From Deltaproteobacteria bacterium UBA2409 (GTDB taxonomy: Bacteria > Bdellovibrionota_C > UBA2361 > DDRT01), in NCBI GenBank assembly GCA_002343185.1, contig DDRT01000022.1:107572-166891 (forward strand): a stretch of 59,320 bases of DNA, given 5' to 3'. The notes under the pieces are model-generated. The model saw nothing but the letters and a program-made list of their open reading frames with translations, was not told the DNA's origin and made no database searches. Shown here in pieces: positions 50,837-59,122 of this stretch. The first letter of the stretch is position 1. The number at the start of each line of letters is the position of its first letter. Position numbers and translations under genes: made by a program.

Positions 50837-52627
50837 TTAATGCTTCAAACTAGGAATGATTCCTTCAGCTGCTTTTCTTGCTTCTTCAACCATTAGCTTA
50901 ATCTTATCAAGCTCTGCTTCTTTTATCTGTTTATTTCCCTTCACATTTTGTTCAATTTCTTTAACCATCTCCGCATAAGTAATTGCTCCAATTTCAAGAA
51001 GCATTCCTTTTAGAGCATGTAGTGATCCAGTTAGAAAACTTGTATCAGATGCTTTAGAGAATTTATCTATCTCACTTAACTGATCTTTACTTGACTCTAT
51101 AAAACTCATAAGGACTTCTGCCATGAGTGCAGGTTTCCCTAGGCTTCTTGCTTTTAAATCTTCAAGATCAATTATTCTAAGCGATCTTTGAACCACCGAA
51201 TCTCTTCTCTCAAGAGCTAGCCCAATAAATAGAAGTATCTCCTCTGGTGAGATAGGTTTCTTTAGAACATCATCAAAGCCAGCAAGATTTTCGATCTCAA
51301 CATCATGAGCCGAAACAGCAACTATTAGACTCTCGCATCCTAATTCTCTTACCTGCTTTACTGCAGGGAGCCCATCTAAGTGAGTCATCATTAGATCGCA
51401 AAATATTAAATCATATGAATCATCTTTAGAAACTCTTGAAACAAGCTCAATTCCATCACTTGCCTCTTCAACTTCATGACCAAGAGACTGAACAATCTCT
51501 CTGATTCTAACCCTCGAAGTAGCAAGATCATCTACAATTAATACTTTAAGCGGATCTCCAGACTCCCAACTTCGCTCTATCGCTTTATACGGAGTATCTA
51601 TCCCAAGCATACAATCGCTAAATGACTGCGAACTAAAAGGTACTGATAAAAATCTTGTAAACCCAGCCTTAAAAAATAACTTTTTATCATCAAGCTGGTT
51701 TTGTCTTAAAAGAATTACTATCTTCTTCTTATCAACAGAATTGAACCCCTCAAGACTATCTCTGATGTCATCACCCTCGACAAATATAGTATCCATTGTC
51801 ATATCTTCTGTAGGGGAATTTAGAGGAATTGGTCTTGCGCCGTGAAAGAATCCTAGTCTTCCAAGAACACAGAATATGTCTTTGGATGTTGAATAAAAAC
51901 CAAAATATTTAGGAACTTTTTGTGGAATTTTTCCGGGTATATCAACACTGGCTATAAATGATCCTTTTATCTGAACCCCACCATCAGCACAAAGTGAAAC
52001 TTTTAAAGTTCCCCCATTTTTCTCACAAATTGTTTTTGCAGCTCTGATTCTTCTAAGCTCCCCTATTGTTCTCACATTAAATGAGTCTTTTTTATAGTTT
52101 GGAACAGCTGTAATGCTAACAAACAGCTCAACCATGTCACCAGGCTGAGCCTCAACTTGAGTCATTCCAAATGAAACAGTTAACTCACCTTTTTCAATAA
52201 GCTCAAGCCCCTCTTCAGTAAGCAATTTTACAAGAGACAAAATTGACTTTGGATTTGAAGCTACAGATTGAGGAAGACTAGGATCAATTAAAAAATGAAG
52301 TATGACTGGATTGTCCTTATAAAAATGCTCCCCAAATAATTCTAAAATATCTTGAGATACCTGCTTTAGATTTACTTTTTTCAAAGGAACTTCAGTTTCA
52401 TCTCCCACAGTAATCTGGTCTAAATTGCTAAGAATTCTAAAAAGTAAAAATCTTAATTCTGAAGAATCTTTTGAACTAATGGAAAGTGAGTCGATTTTTT
52501 GGGTCAAAGAGGCCAAGAGTCCTGGCACCTCATTTTTTAGCGCGTTCTCCAGATCCTTGAGTCGTTGTTTAAGGACACTATTCTCCTCCTCAAGCTGTTC
52601 TGTAAATAGTTTCTTTAAGAAACGCAT
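50837..52627 (-). CDS. Degenerate kinase - receiver - Hpt phosphorelay protein
   Basis: This 596-aa protein has an N-terminal coiled coil (LEEENSVLKQRLKDLENAL). A region resembling a histidine-kinase ATPase core follows but lacks an H-box and clear N/G boxes (RAAKTICEKNGGTLKV remains). Next come a divergent receiver-like stretch, a true receiver (D411 in LIFCDLMMTHLDG), and a C-terminal Hpt domain with H537 in SLHALKGMLLEIGA. No membrane segment is visible. It cannot autophosphorylate in the normal way, so it should receive phosphate from another kinase such as the CHASE4 hybrid at 37522. Confidence 0.82.
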   Translation of the reverse strand: MRFLKKLFTEQLEEENSVLKQRLKDLENALKNEVPGLLASLTQKIDSLSISSKDSSELRFLLFRILSNLDQITVGDETEVPLKKVNLKQVSQDILELFGEHFYKDNPVILHFLIDPSLPQSVASNPKSILSLVKLLTEEGLELIEKGELTVSFGMTQVEAQPGDMVELFVSITAVPNYKKDSFNVRTIGELRRIRAAKTICEKNGGTLKVSLCADGGVQIKGSFIASVDIPGKIPQKVPKYFGFYSTSKDIFCVLGRLGFFHGARPIPLNSPTEDMTMDTIFVEGDDIRDSLEGFNSVDKKKIVILLRQNQLDDKKLFFKAGFTRFLSVPFSSQSFSDCMLGIDTPYKAIERSWESGDPLKVLIVDDLATSRVRIREIVQSLGHEVEEASDGIELVSRVSKDDSYDLIFCDLMMTHLDGLPAVKQVRELGCESLIVAVSAHDVEIENLAGFDDVLKKPISPEEILLFIGLALERRDSVVQRSLRIIDLEDLKARSLGKPALMAEVLMSFIESSKDQLSEIDKFSKASDTSFLTGSLHALKGMLLEIGAITYAEMVKEIEQNVKGNKQIKEAELDKIKLMVEEARKAAEGIIPSLKH

Positions 52628-52697
52628 GGCTTTAGAGGTATCGGTATTTTTCGTAAGTTTCTTTAGCTAATGTCTTTTACCTGTTATAAGAGAGCCT

Positions 52698-54059
52698 ATG
52701 AATCCACAGATATTTAGAGAGTACGATATTAGGGGTTACGTAGGTAAAGACTTAAGCCCAGAATTTGCTTATACACTTGGCAAAGCTTATGCAAGCTTAG
52801 CTCACGATAATGGGAAAGACTCAATCGCAATCGGGTATGATGCACGAGAGTCCTCACCAGTTTATGCGGAAGCTCTTACTAAGGGGCTAACAGAATCAGG
52901 TATATCAGTAGTTCACTTAGGCTTATGCCCAACTCCTGTAATGTACTACTCGATCTTTAAATATGGATATGGTGGCGGCATTCAAGTGACTGGCAGCCAT
53001 AATCCCTCTGATATGAATGGCTTTAAGCTTTGCTTAGGCACTCACACCTTAAGTGGTGAAGACATTCAGGATCTCAAAGCTCGTTGTGAAAGGATTCATA
53101 AGCCATCTGCAACTAAGGGTGGTACAGAACAAATTGATATTATTCCAACCTACATCACTGAGATTATCGGAAATGTTAAACCGTATCTTGGATCCCGAAA
53201 ATTAAAGATTGTTGCAGATGCAGGTAACGGAGTTGGGGGCTTAACCGGCATTGATATATTAAAAGGTTTAGGGTGCGAAGTGATCCCATTATTTTGCGAT
53301 CCAGATGGAACATTTCCTAATCATCATCCAGATCCAACAGTGTTAAAAAATCTAACAGTGTTAATTGATAGAGTTAAGAAGGAAAATGCTGATTTTGGAA
53401 TCGGCTGGGATGGAGATGCAGATAGAATTGGAGTAGTAGATAATAACGGTGAGCCAATTTATGGGGATATGCTGCTACTTCTTTATGCAAGAGAGATTCT
53501 AAAAGAAAAACAGGGAGCTACTATAGTTGGGGATGTAAAATGCAGCTCAAAGCTTTATCAAGATATTGCTCATCATGGTGGTAACCCAATTATGTGGAAA
53601 ACAGGCCATTCCCTGATCAAGGGAAAACTCAAAGAGACCGGTGGAGAGCTTGGTGGAGAAATGAGTGGTCATATCTTCTTTAAGAACAGATTCTATGGAT
53701 TTGATGATGCAGTATATGCAACAGCCAGGTTCATAGAGTTAATGAGTAACACACCAAAAAAAGCATCTGAATTATTGAGTGATCTTCCTAAAACAGTTTC
53801 AACTCCTGAAATCCGAGTTGATTGTCCAGAGGAGATAAAATTCAAAATCGCTGAACAAGCAAAGGAGGCTTTCCCGGAATATACAGTAAATACTATCGAT
53901 GGAGTGCGCATAGAATTCCCTCATGGCTGGGGGCTTGTTAGAGCTTCGAACACTCAGCCAGTATTAGTAATGCGATTTGAGGCAACTTCAGCTGAGCTCT
54001 TAAAAGAGTATCAGACTTTAGTTGTATCTCGAATTGAGGACATAAAGAGTAAATTATGA
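52698..54059 (+). CDS. Phosphomannomutase/phosphoglucomutase
   Basis: Moves phosphate between C6 and C1 of mannose or glucose, feeding nucleotide-sugar and polysaccharide synthesis. The 453-aa alpha-D-phosphohexomutase is complete. It has REYDIRGYVG at the N-terminus, the phosphoserine loop GIQVTGSHNPSDMNG, metal-binding DGDADRIGVVD, sugar-binding GEMSGHIFFK and the C-terminal RASNTQPVLVMRFEA. AlgC/ManB-type dual specificity is likely. A small membrane-protein gene overlaps its stop. Confidence 0.95.
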   Translation: MNPQIFREYDIRGYVGKDLSPEFAYTLGKAYASLAHDNGKDSIAIGYDARESSPVYAEALTKGLTESGISVVHLGLCPTPVMYYSIFKYGYGGGIQVTGSHNPSDMNGFKLCLGTHTLSGEDIQDLKARCERIHKPSATKGGTEQIDIIPTYITEIIGNVKPYLGSRKLKIVADAGNGVGGLTGIDILKGLGCEVIPLFCDPDGTFPNHHPDPTVLKNLTVLIDRVKKENADFGIGWDGDADRIGVVDNNGEPIYGDMLLLLYAREILKEKQGATIVGDVKCSSKLYQDIAHHGGNPIMWKTGHSLIKGKLKETGGELGGEMSGHIFFKNRFYGFDDAVYATARFIELMSNTPKKASELLSDLPKTVSTPEIRVDCPEEIKFKIAEQAKEAFPEYTVNTIDGVRIEFPHGWGLVRASNTQPVLVMRFEATSAELLKEYQTLVVSRIEDIKSKL

Positions 54060-54223
54060 AGCGAGTTTTGCCAGTTTTGATTTTGAGTCTAGGAATCGCG
54101 GTTGTATTAATAGTTATGGCTTTTATAGCTAAGGATAGATCCCCTACTGAGGTTTACTCAATCGAACCAAATCAAGGCAGTAATGAACATAAAGAGCCTG
54201 GTGATTATGTTGTTAAATATTGA
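54056..54223 (+). CDS. Small single-pass membrane protein downstream of the hexomutase gene
   Basis: A 55-aa frame (MKRVLPVLILSLGIAVV...) starts at ATG 54056, overlapping the upstream stop as ATGA. Residues 5-23 form a membrane helix, followed by a polar tail (PTEVYSIEPNQGSNEH). The overlap and a Lys-Arg N-terminus preceding the helix argue that it is real. Function unknown. Confidence 0.6.
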   Translation: MKRVLPVLILSLGIAVVLIVMAFIAKDRSPTEVYSIEPNQGSNEHKEPGDYVVKY

Positions 54224-54236
54224 GCTGTCAGCGTTT

Positions 54237-54265
54237 GTCTGGTCAGGCCTTCCGGCCTGACCCCC
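54237..54265. repeat. GGTCAGGCC palindrome
   Basis: GGTCAGGCC-ttcc-GGCCTGACC, perfect 9-bp arms (54241-54262), followed by CCC. It is in the gap after the small membrane-protein gene and before a convergent small gene, and is identical in its arms to the elements at 27413 and 58449. Confidence 0.85.
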
Positions 54266-54329
54266 AATACAATGTTATCTAAGGAGTCCTAAGCTTCTTT
54301 TCTATTTCAGGAATAAACCCTGCGCGAAT

Positions 54330-54405
54330 CAGTTTTGAGCTTTTTAAGCTCAAAACTGCGAGAGCATAGCAGGGCGAGCGCGGGTTTGGCGAAGCCAAAA
54401 CGCGC
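54330..54405. repeat. Tandem hairpins in the 54.2-54.4 kb gap
   Basis: A perfect 13-bp stem CAGTTTTGAGCTT/AAGCTCAAAACTG with a 3-nt loop (54330-54358) is followed by a second hairpin with GCGCG/CGCGC outer and TTTGGC/GCCAAA inner arms (54378-54405). CCCTGC and GCAGGG flank the first stem. They differ from the GGTCAGGCC family and may be structured RNA or a mobile-element remnant. They lie just downstream of the minus-strand small gene at 54447. Confidence 0.6.
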
Positions 54406-54446
54406 TGTATAAGATATTGCTTCGTTATCCCTAAATCTATCTATAG

Positions 54447-54623
54447 TCAAAGCTCATCTGCGTTTGGTATATTTATCTCCTCTGGTTCAGAAATTTTAAT
54501 AAATACCACGGCACTTCCTGGATTATCGACTAATATGTACCCTGGAAATTCCTCATTAAAGGAGGTGATAAGCCATGCAAAATCGGGATCGGTTAATTCA
54601 TGTGAATACACTGGGCGAACCAT
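54447..54623 (-). CDS. Small hypothetical protein with strong ribosome site
   Basis: A 58-aa frame (MVRPVYSHELTDPDFAWLIT... ending NIPNADEL) begins at ATG 54621-54623. A GGAGGAG site lies 5 bp upstream on the minus strand. It is soluble, acidic and has no recognised motif. The strong Shine-Dalgarno and the balanced amino-acid composition support it being translated. No family recognised. Confidence 0.55.
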   Translation of the reverse strand: MVRPVYSHELTDPDFAWLITSFNEEFPGYILVDNPGSAVVFIKISEPEEINIPNADEL

Positions 54624-54812
54624 TAAACTCCTCCATGAGTTTTGGACACTTACTTTGCGCTAGATATCCCTTGGCCCCCCCAAGGACTATCTTATCTAAG
54701 TACTTCGGAGAGCCATTAGAATTACTTGATACGAGAGTTTCTTAATTTACCGGTATTTTTTTGCCTCAAAACATTGATAATTAAGGCTTTAGCCACTTAA
54801 ACTAGCTTTATA
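54624..54812. other. Intergenic region before pcnB
   Basis: I see no gene here. It contains one short hairpin (CCTTGG-ccccc-CCAAGG around 54669-54685). The stretch from 54774, TTGATA with TAAACT 18 bp downstream, could be a pcnB promoter, but the match is weak. Confidence 0.4.
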
Positions 54813-55937
54813 GTGGAAGTAATCACAAATCATAATCTGACTGCAAGATATATAGACGAAGACGCCCTTAAGATTATCCAGAGATTAAAGCGACATGGAT
54901 TCTCAGGTTACATTGTTGGTGGAGGGGTTAGGGATCTTCTTTTAGGTAAAACCCCTAAGGATTTTGACATTGCAACCGATGCAACTCCTAGGAAAGTAAA
55001 ATCGATTTTTTCAAACAGTAGAATAATTGGTAAACGATTTAGGCTGGTTCATGTTTATTTTCGAGGTGGAAAATATCTTGAAGTTGCGACTTTTAGAACT
55101 GATTCTACTGAGACTGATAATGAATTTGGAACAGAAGAGACTGACGCTAAAAGACGAGATCTAACTATTAATGGCTTATTTTTTGATCCACAAACTCTTC
55201 AAATTATCGATTATGTTGGTGGATTTAGAGATATAGAAAATAAGACTATCAGAATAATAGGCGAGCCAGATCAAAGGTTCACTGAAGATCCAGTAAGATT
55301 ACTAAGAACCATAAGGCACGCGGCTAGGACTGGTTTTGAGATAGAAGGCAAAACAAGAAAATCACTAAAAAAATTAGCTTCTTTAATCAAAGAGAGCTCA
55401 CCTGTAAGGGTTTATGAAGAGTTTAAGAAAGACCTAACCTCCGGATATCTATACGATACTATTTGGTTAGCTTGCGAGGCTGGTCTTGCAACCTATTTAC
55501 TTCCAACGATTGATACCAATCAGGACGGATTATTTAGAGCCGAATCATCCTTCTCTGAAGTTTTACGAAAACTTGATGAGCAAAATAGAGGGTTAACTTC
55601 AGTTCCCCATTCTATTATGCTTGCTGCACTTGTTTTCTTTTTAAAACAACCTCTATCAGACACAACTGAATGTGCAGCACGTTTTGATTCAACGGAAGAT
55701 ATTAAAGAGCACATCAAAACTTCTTTTTCTGGACTTTTTGTAACAAGAAGGGATTCTTCTGATGTTGAAAACTTACTTTCCCAGTGGCTTAGAATATCTC
55801 AAGCAAAAAGCAGAGTTAAACATAAAGCAGCAGTGCCCGCTGATTACTATCATGATCTACAGTTTTTACTTACTATATCAAATTCGGTTGATCTTGAGTT
55901 CTTTAGACTCTATAGACCAGGAAGGATGAGGCGATGA
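54813..55937 (+). CDS. pcnB: Poly(A) polymerase (PcnB-type nucleotidyltransferase)
   Basis: Adds A residues to RNA 3' ends, promoting decay. The 374-aa protein has the class II nucleotidyltransferase core GYIVGGGVRDLLLGKTPKDFDIAT with metal ligands D50 and D52. RRDLTINGLFFDP and the family-typical EDPVRLLRTIRHAARTGF follow. The basic C-terminal end (RPGRMRR) is PcnB-like rather than CCA-adding, but a CCA enzyme is not excluded. It starts at GTG 54813 with no good ribosome site. It overlaps kdsB by 4 bp. Confidence 0.88.
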   Translation: MEVITNHNLTARYIDEDALKIIQRLKRHGFSGYIVGGGVRDLLLGKTPKDFDIATDATPRKVKSIFSNSRIIGKRFRLVHVYFRGGKYLEVATFRTDSTETDNEFGTEETDAKRRDLTINGLFFDPQTLQIIDYVGGFRDIENKTIRIIGEPDQRFTEDPVRLLRTIRHAARTGFEIEGKTRKSLKKLASLIKESSPVRVYEEFKKDLTSGYLYDTIWLACEAGLATYLLPTIDTNQDGLFRAESSFSEVLRKLDEQNRGLTSVPHSIMLAALVFFLKQPLSDTTECAARFDSTEDIKEHIKTSFSGLFVTRRDSSDVENLLSQWLRISQAKSRVKHKAAVPADYYHDLQFLLTISNSVDLEFFRLYRPGRMRR

Positions 55938-56668
55938 TCTTAGGAGTAATACCAGTAAGACTTGAGAGCGAAAGACTACCAAGAAAGCCTCTTGCTGATA
56001 TTGCCGGAAAATCACTTGTTCAAAGAGTATGGGAACAGGCATCAAAATCTAAGAAACTAGATAAATTAGTAGTTGCTACTGACTCTGATGAAATTATTGA
56101 TGTAGTTAAAAGTTTCGGTGGAGAATTTGTAAAAACTTCTAACAAGCCACGGACTGGAACCGACCGGGTTTATGAGGCCTTCAGTATAACTGAAGGTAAT
56201 TTTTCTTTTGTAGTAAACATACAGGGCGACATGCCATTTATAAATCCTGTTTTAATAGATTCCTGTATCGAGTTACTCGAATCTTCAGGCGCCGATATGG
56301 TTACTCCCGCTACTCCTATTATTTCAGATGAAGAATTTTTCCGAGACTCCACTGTAAAAGTTGCTATAGGCAATGAAGGAAGGGCTCTATATTTCTCGAG
56401 AGCACCAATTCCCTACCCTCGTCACCGCTCAGACCCTTTAGGCTTTAAGCATATAGGGCTATATGTTTTTACTGCCAAAGCCTTACAAACCTTCCCCTCT
56501 CTTCCTTCTTGCGAAGTTGAAGAAAGAGAAAAGCTTGAGCAGTTGAGAGCACTAGCTTCGGGGTTTGATATCAGGATTTTTAATGCCTCTCCTCAACTGA
56601 CCACACCTGGGATCGAGGTAGATACTCCTGCTGATCTTGAGCGGGCAAGGGAGTTAACCACCTGTTAA
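55934..56668 (+). CDS. kdsB: 3-deoxy-manno-octulosonate cytidylyltransferase
   Basis: Makes CMP-KDO for the LPS inner core, so this is direct evidence for a diderm envelope. The 244-aa protein begins MILGVIPVRLESERLPRKPL. VVATDSDEII, VVNIQGDMPFI, YFSRAPIPYPR, HIGLYVFTAKALQTF and EKLEQLRAL follow, all family motifs. It overlaps pcnB and precedes pyrG, the latter supplying CTP for its own reaction. Confidence 0.97.
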   Translation: MILGVIPVRLESERLPRKPLADIAGKSLVQRVWEQASKSKKLDKLVVATDSDEIIDVVKSFGGEFVKTSNKPRTGTDRVYEAFSITEGNFSFVVNIQGDMPFINPVLIDSCIELLESSGADMVTPATPIISDEEFFRDSTVKVAIGNEGRALYFSRAPIPYPRHRSDPLGFKHIGLYVFTAKALQTFPSLPSCEVEEREKLEQLRALASGFDIRIFNASPQLTTPGIEVDTPADLERARELTTC

Positions 56669-56749
56669 CTTTGATTTTTTTCCCTACAAGACTAAGAATT
56701 AAAAAGTGTGTATAGTCCATAAAACCGCCTTAGAAAATTTGGTTTAAGT

Positions 56750-58432
56750 ATGGCTCGTTCCACAAAGTTTATCTTTATTACCGGAGGAGTTGTTTCCTCC
56801 ATTGGCAAAGGACTATCAAGTGCATGCATTGGTGCACTTCTTGAAGCGCGTGGGCTAAAAGTCACCGCGATGAAGCTTGATCCTTACATTAATGTTGATC
56901 CTGGCACCATGAGTCCAATTCAGCATGGAGAAGTGTTTGTAACTGATGATGGTGCGGAGACTGACCTTGATCTAGGCCATTATGAACGGTTCATGAACGT
57001 TACAATGTCTAAGCTTAACAATTTCACAACTGGCCAGGTCTATGAAACAGTGATTGCTAATGAGAGACGGGGTGATTACTTAGGTGGAACGGTTCAAGTA
57101 ATTCCTCATGTTACAGATGAGATAAAAAGACGAATTAGAGAAGGTGCAAACGGATTTGATATATGCCTGGTTGAAATAGGTGGAACTGTTGGTGATATTG
57201 AAAGCTTACCATTTCTTGAAGCTATACGTCAGATGAGGCTTGAAGTAGGTCCTCAAAATGCAATCTTTATTCATGTAACTCTGGTGCCATACATTGCTGC
57301 CTCTCAAGAGTTCAAAACAAAGCCTACTCAACACTCAGTGAAAGAACTCTTAGGGTTTGGAATAGTTCCAAATGTTGTAATTTGCAGATCTGAGGAGCCT
57401 ATTGATTCAAAACTAAAGAAGAAGATCAGTCTTTTTTGTAACGTAGCTGAAAATTGCGTGATCAATGCTCCGGATGTAGGAACAATTTATGAACTTCCAC
57501 TTGTATTTGAATCTGAAGGATTAGATGACAGAATTGTTGAGAGTTTAAATATTTGGACAGGATCCCCAAATCTTTCCCCATGGAATAAAATAGTTAAGTC
57601 CGTTGTAGAACCAAAGCGTGGAAAAGTTACAATCGCTATGGTTGGGAAGTATGTAGAGCTCGTTGAAAGTTATAAAAGTTTAACTGAGGCACTTCAACAT
57701 GGTGCAATTGCAAATGATTGTGCACTTGAGATTGTTTACATTGATTCTGAAGAAATTGAAAAAACTTCAGTTGAATCAGTAATAGGCTCCCAAACAATAG
57801 ATGCGATATTAATCCCGGGCGGATTTGGCTCAAGGGGAAGTGAGGGAAAAATCTTAGCTGCTAAATATGCTCGAGAAAGAAAAATTCCCTACTTCGGCAT
57901 ATGTCTTGGGCTTCAAATTGCTGTAATAGAGTTCGCAAGGAATGTAGCTGGGATTGAGGGAGCAACAAGCACTGAATTTAATCCAGATTCTGAGCATAAA
58001 GTAATTGATTTCATGGAGTCTCAAAGAGCAGTCAGCAGAAAAGGCGGATCAATGAGATTAGGTGCTTATCCCTGTGTGCTTCAGCCAGGATCTTTAGTTC
58101 ATAAACTATATGGCTCAAAGGAGATATCAGAGCGTCATAGACATAGATATGAAGTAAATAACACTTACAGAAAACAGCTAACTGATGCTGGCTTAGTTAC
58201 ATCTGGTGTATCTCCTGATGATTCATTAGTTGAAATGATAGAACTAAAGTCACATCCTTGGTTTGTTGGAGTTCAGTTTCATCCTGAGTTTAAATCTAGC
58301 CCTAAAAACCCACATCCTCTATTTAAGGGGTTTATTTCTGCTGCTCTTAGTTTTAGAGATAAGCGAAATAGCTCTGAGAAAGTTACATACAGCCAAAGCT
58401 CCGATCCTACATCGTTGGCAGTTGGACAGTAA
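56750..58432 (+). CDS. pyrG: CTP synthase
   Basis: Amidates UTP to CTP with glutamine. The 560-aa protein has the synthetase domain (FITGGVVSSIGKGLSSA, MKLDPYINVDPGTMSP) and the glutamine amidotransferase domain with nucleophile Cys in YFGICLGLQIAV and GVQFHPEF carrying the His and Glu. It is 82 bp after kdsB. The intervening AT-rich stretch could hold a second promoter. Confidence 0.98.
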   Translation: MARSTKFIFITGGVVSSIGKGLSSACIGALLEARGLKVTAMKLDPYINVDPGTMSPIQHGEVFVTDDGAETDLDLGHYERFMNVTMSKLNNFTTGQVYETVIANERRGDYLGGTVQVIPHVTDEIKRRIREGANGFDICLVEIGGTVGDIESLPFLEAIRQMRLEVGPQNAIFIHVTLVPYIAASQEFKTKPTQHSVKELLGFGIVPNVVICRSEEPIDSKLKKKISLFCNVAENCVINAPDVGTIYELPLVFESEGLDDRIVESLNIWTGSPNLSPWNKIVKSVVEPKRGKVTIAMVGKYVELVESYKSLTEALQHGAIANDCALEIVYIDSEEIEKTSVESVIGSQTIDAILIPGGFGSRGSEGKILAAKYARERKIPYFGICLGLQIAVIEFARNVAGIEGATSTEFNPDSEHKVIDFMESQRAVSRKGGSMRLGAYPCVLQPGSLVHKLYGSKEISERHRHRYEVNNTYRKQLTDAGLVTSGVSPDDSLVEMIELKSHPWFVGVQFHPEFKSSPKNPHPLFKGFISAALSFRDKRNSSEKVTYSQSSDPTSLAVGQ

Positions 58433-58448
58433 TTAGCTTTGAATACTT

Positions 58449-58528
58449 GGGGGTCAGGCCGGGAGGCCTGACCCCCGTTTTATTTCTTCGTCTGCTTGCG
58501 CAGACGAGAGATCCTCCCGGCCTGACCC
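58449..58528. repeat. Compound GGTCAGGCC element with internal TCGTCTGC palindrome
   Basis: GGGGGTCAGGCC-ggga-GGCCTGACCCCC (58449-58476) is followed by TCGTCTGC-ttgc-GCAGACGA (58488-58507). A third block at 58513-58528 is the exact 16-bp reverse complement of 58451-58466. The element can therefore fold either as a 12-bp hairpin or as a long stem enclosing the second palindrome. It lies between convergent pyrG and the P-loop gene. Confidence 0.88.
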
Positions 58529-58621
58529 TCCCAAGCGCATCTATTACTACCCCTCTTTAGATCAACTAATAGTTTAAAATACAACCAGTCAGGGGGAAAA
58601 TGTGATGGATAGTTGAGATCG

Positions 58622-59122
58622 TCAAATTATCGTGTTGATCCAATTTTTATACTGACTAGGCTCAGTAAGCTCAAACTTTCTTCCTTTAAAAGATTCATAT
58701 AGAGCTCGATGCCTAGCAAGTCCATATTCGTCAGAACGAGTTTCATACTCGCGAACCCATTCTATAAGTTTTTCAAGATTCTGATTCTGCTCCTCTTGAG
58801 AGCTGAACTTCTCTGGCTCCCATGGTCTTGCACGACAGTGTGCTATACATTTATCAACACCAGGGTTTAGAAAAACAAGTTCTTCGCAATAATCAAGAAC
58901 TCCTGTAATTATATCTGAATAGCATCCTTCTATGATCCAACTCTTATTTTTTTCGATGAATCGCTTAACCTCAGCGATACTTTCTTCAATGGGTCGCCTG
59001 ACTGCGCCGTTTTGAAATGCAACTTCATCTAATGAAAGTACAGCAACCTGTTGACGCAATTGTACTTCTCTCGAAAGAGTACTTTTACCTGATCCAGCAT
59101 TACCAATAAAAATTGCTTTCAT
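58622..59122 (-). CDS. P-loop NTPase, adenylate-kinase/shikimate-kinase-like
   Basis: This 166-aa protein has the Walker A GNAGSGKST (7-15) and LSLDEVAF, a Walker-B-like switch near residue 30. WIIEGCYSD and RARPWEPEKF are of the type seen in small kinases and FlaR-like (topology modulation) proteins. The phosphate acceptor is unknown. It is convergent with pyrG across the repeat element. Confidence 0.75.
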   Translation of the reverse strand: MKAIFIGNAGSGKSTLSREVQLRQQVAVLSLDEVAFQNGAVRRPIEESIAEVKRFIEKNKSWIIEGCYSDIITGVLDYCEELVFLNPGVDKCIAHCRARPWEPEKFSSQEEQNQNLEKLIEWVREYETRSDEYGLARHRALYESFKGRKFELTEPSQYKNWINTII

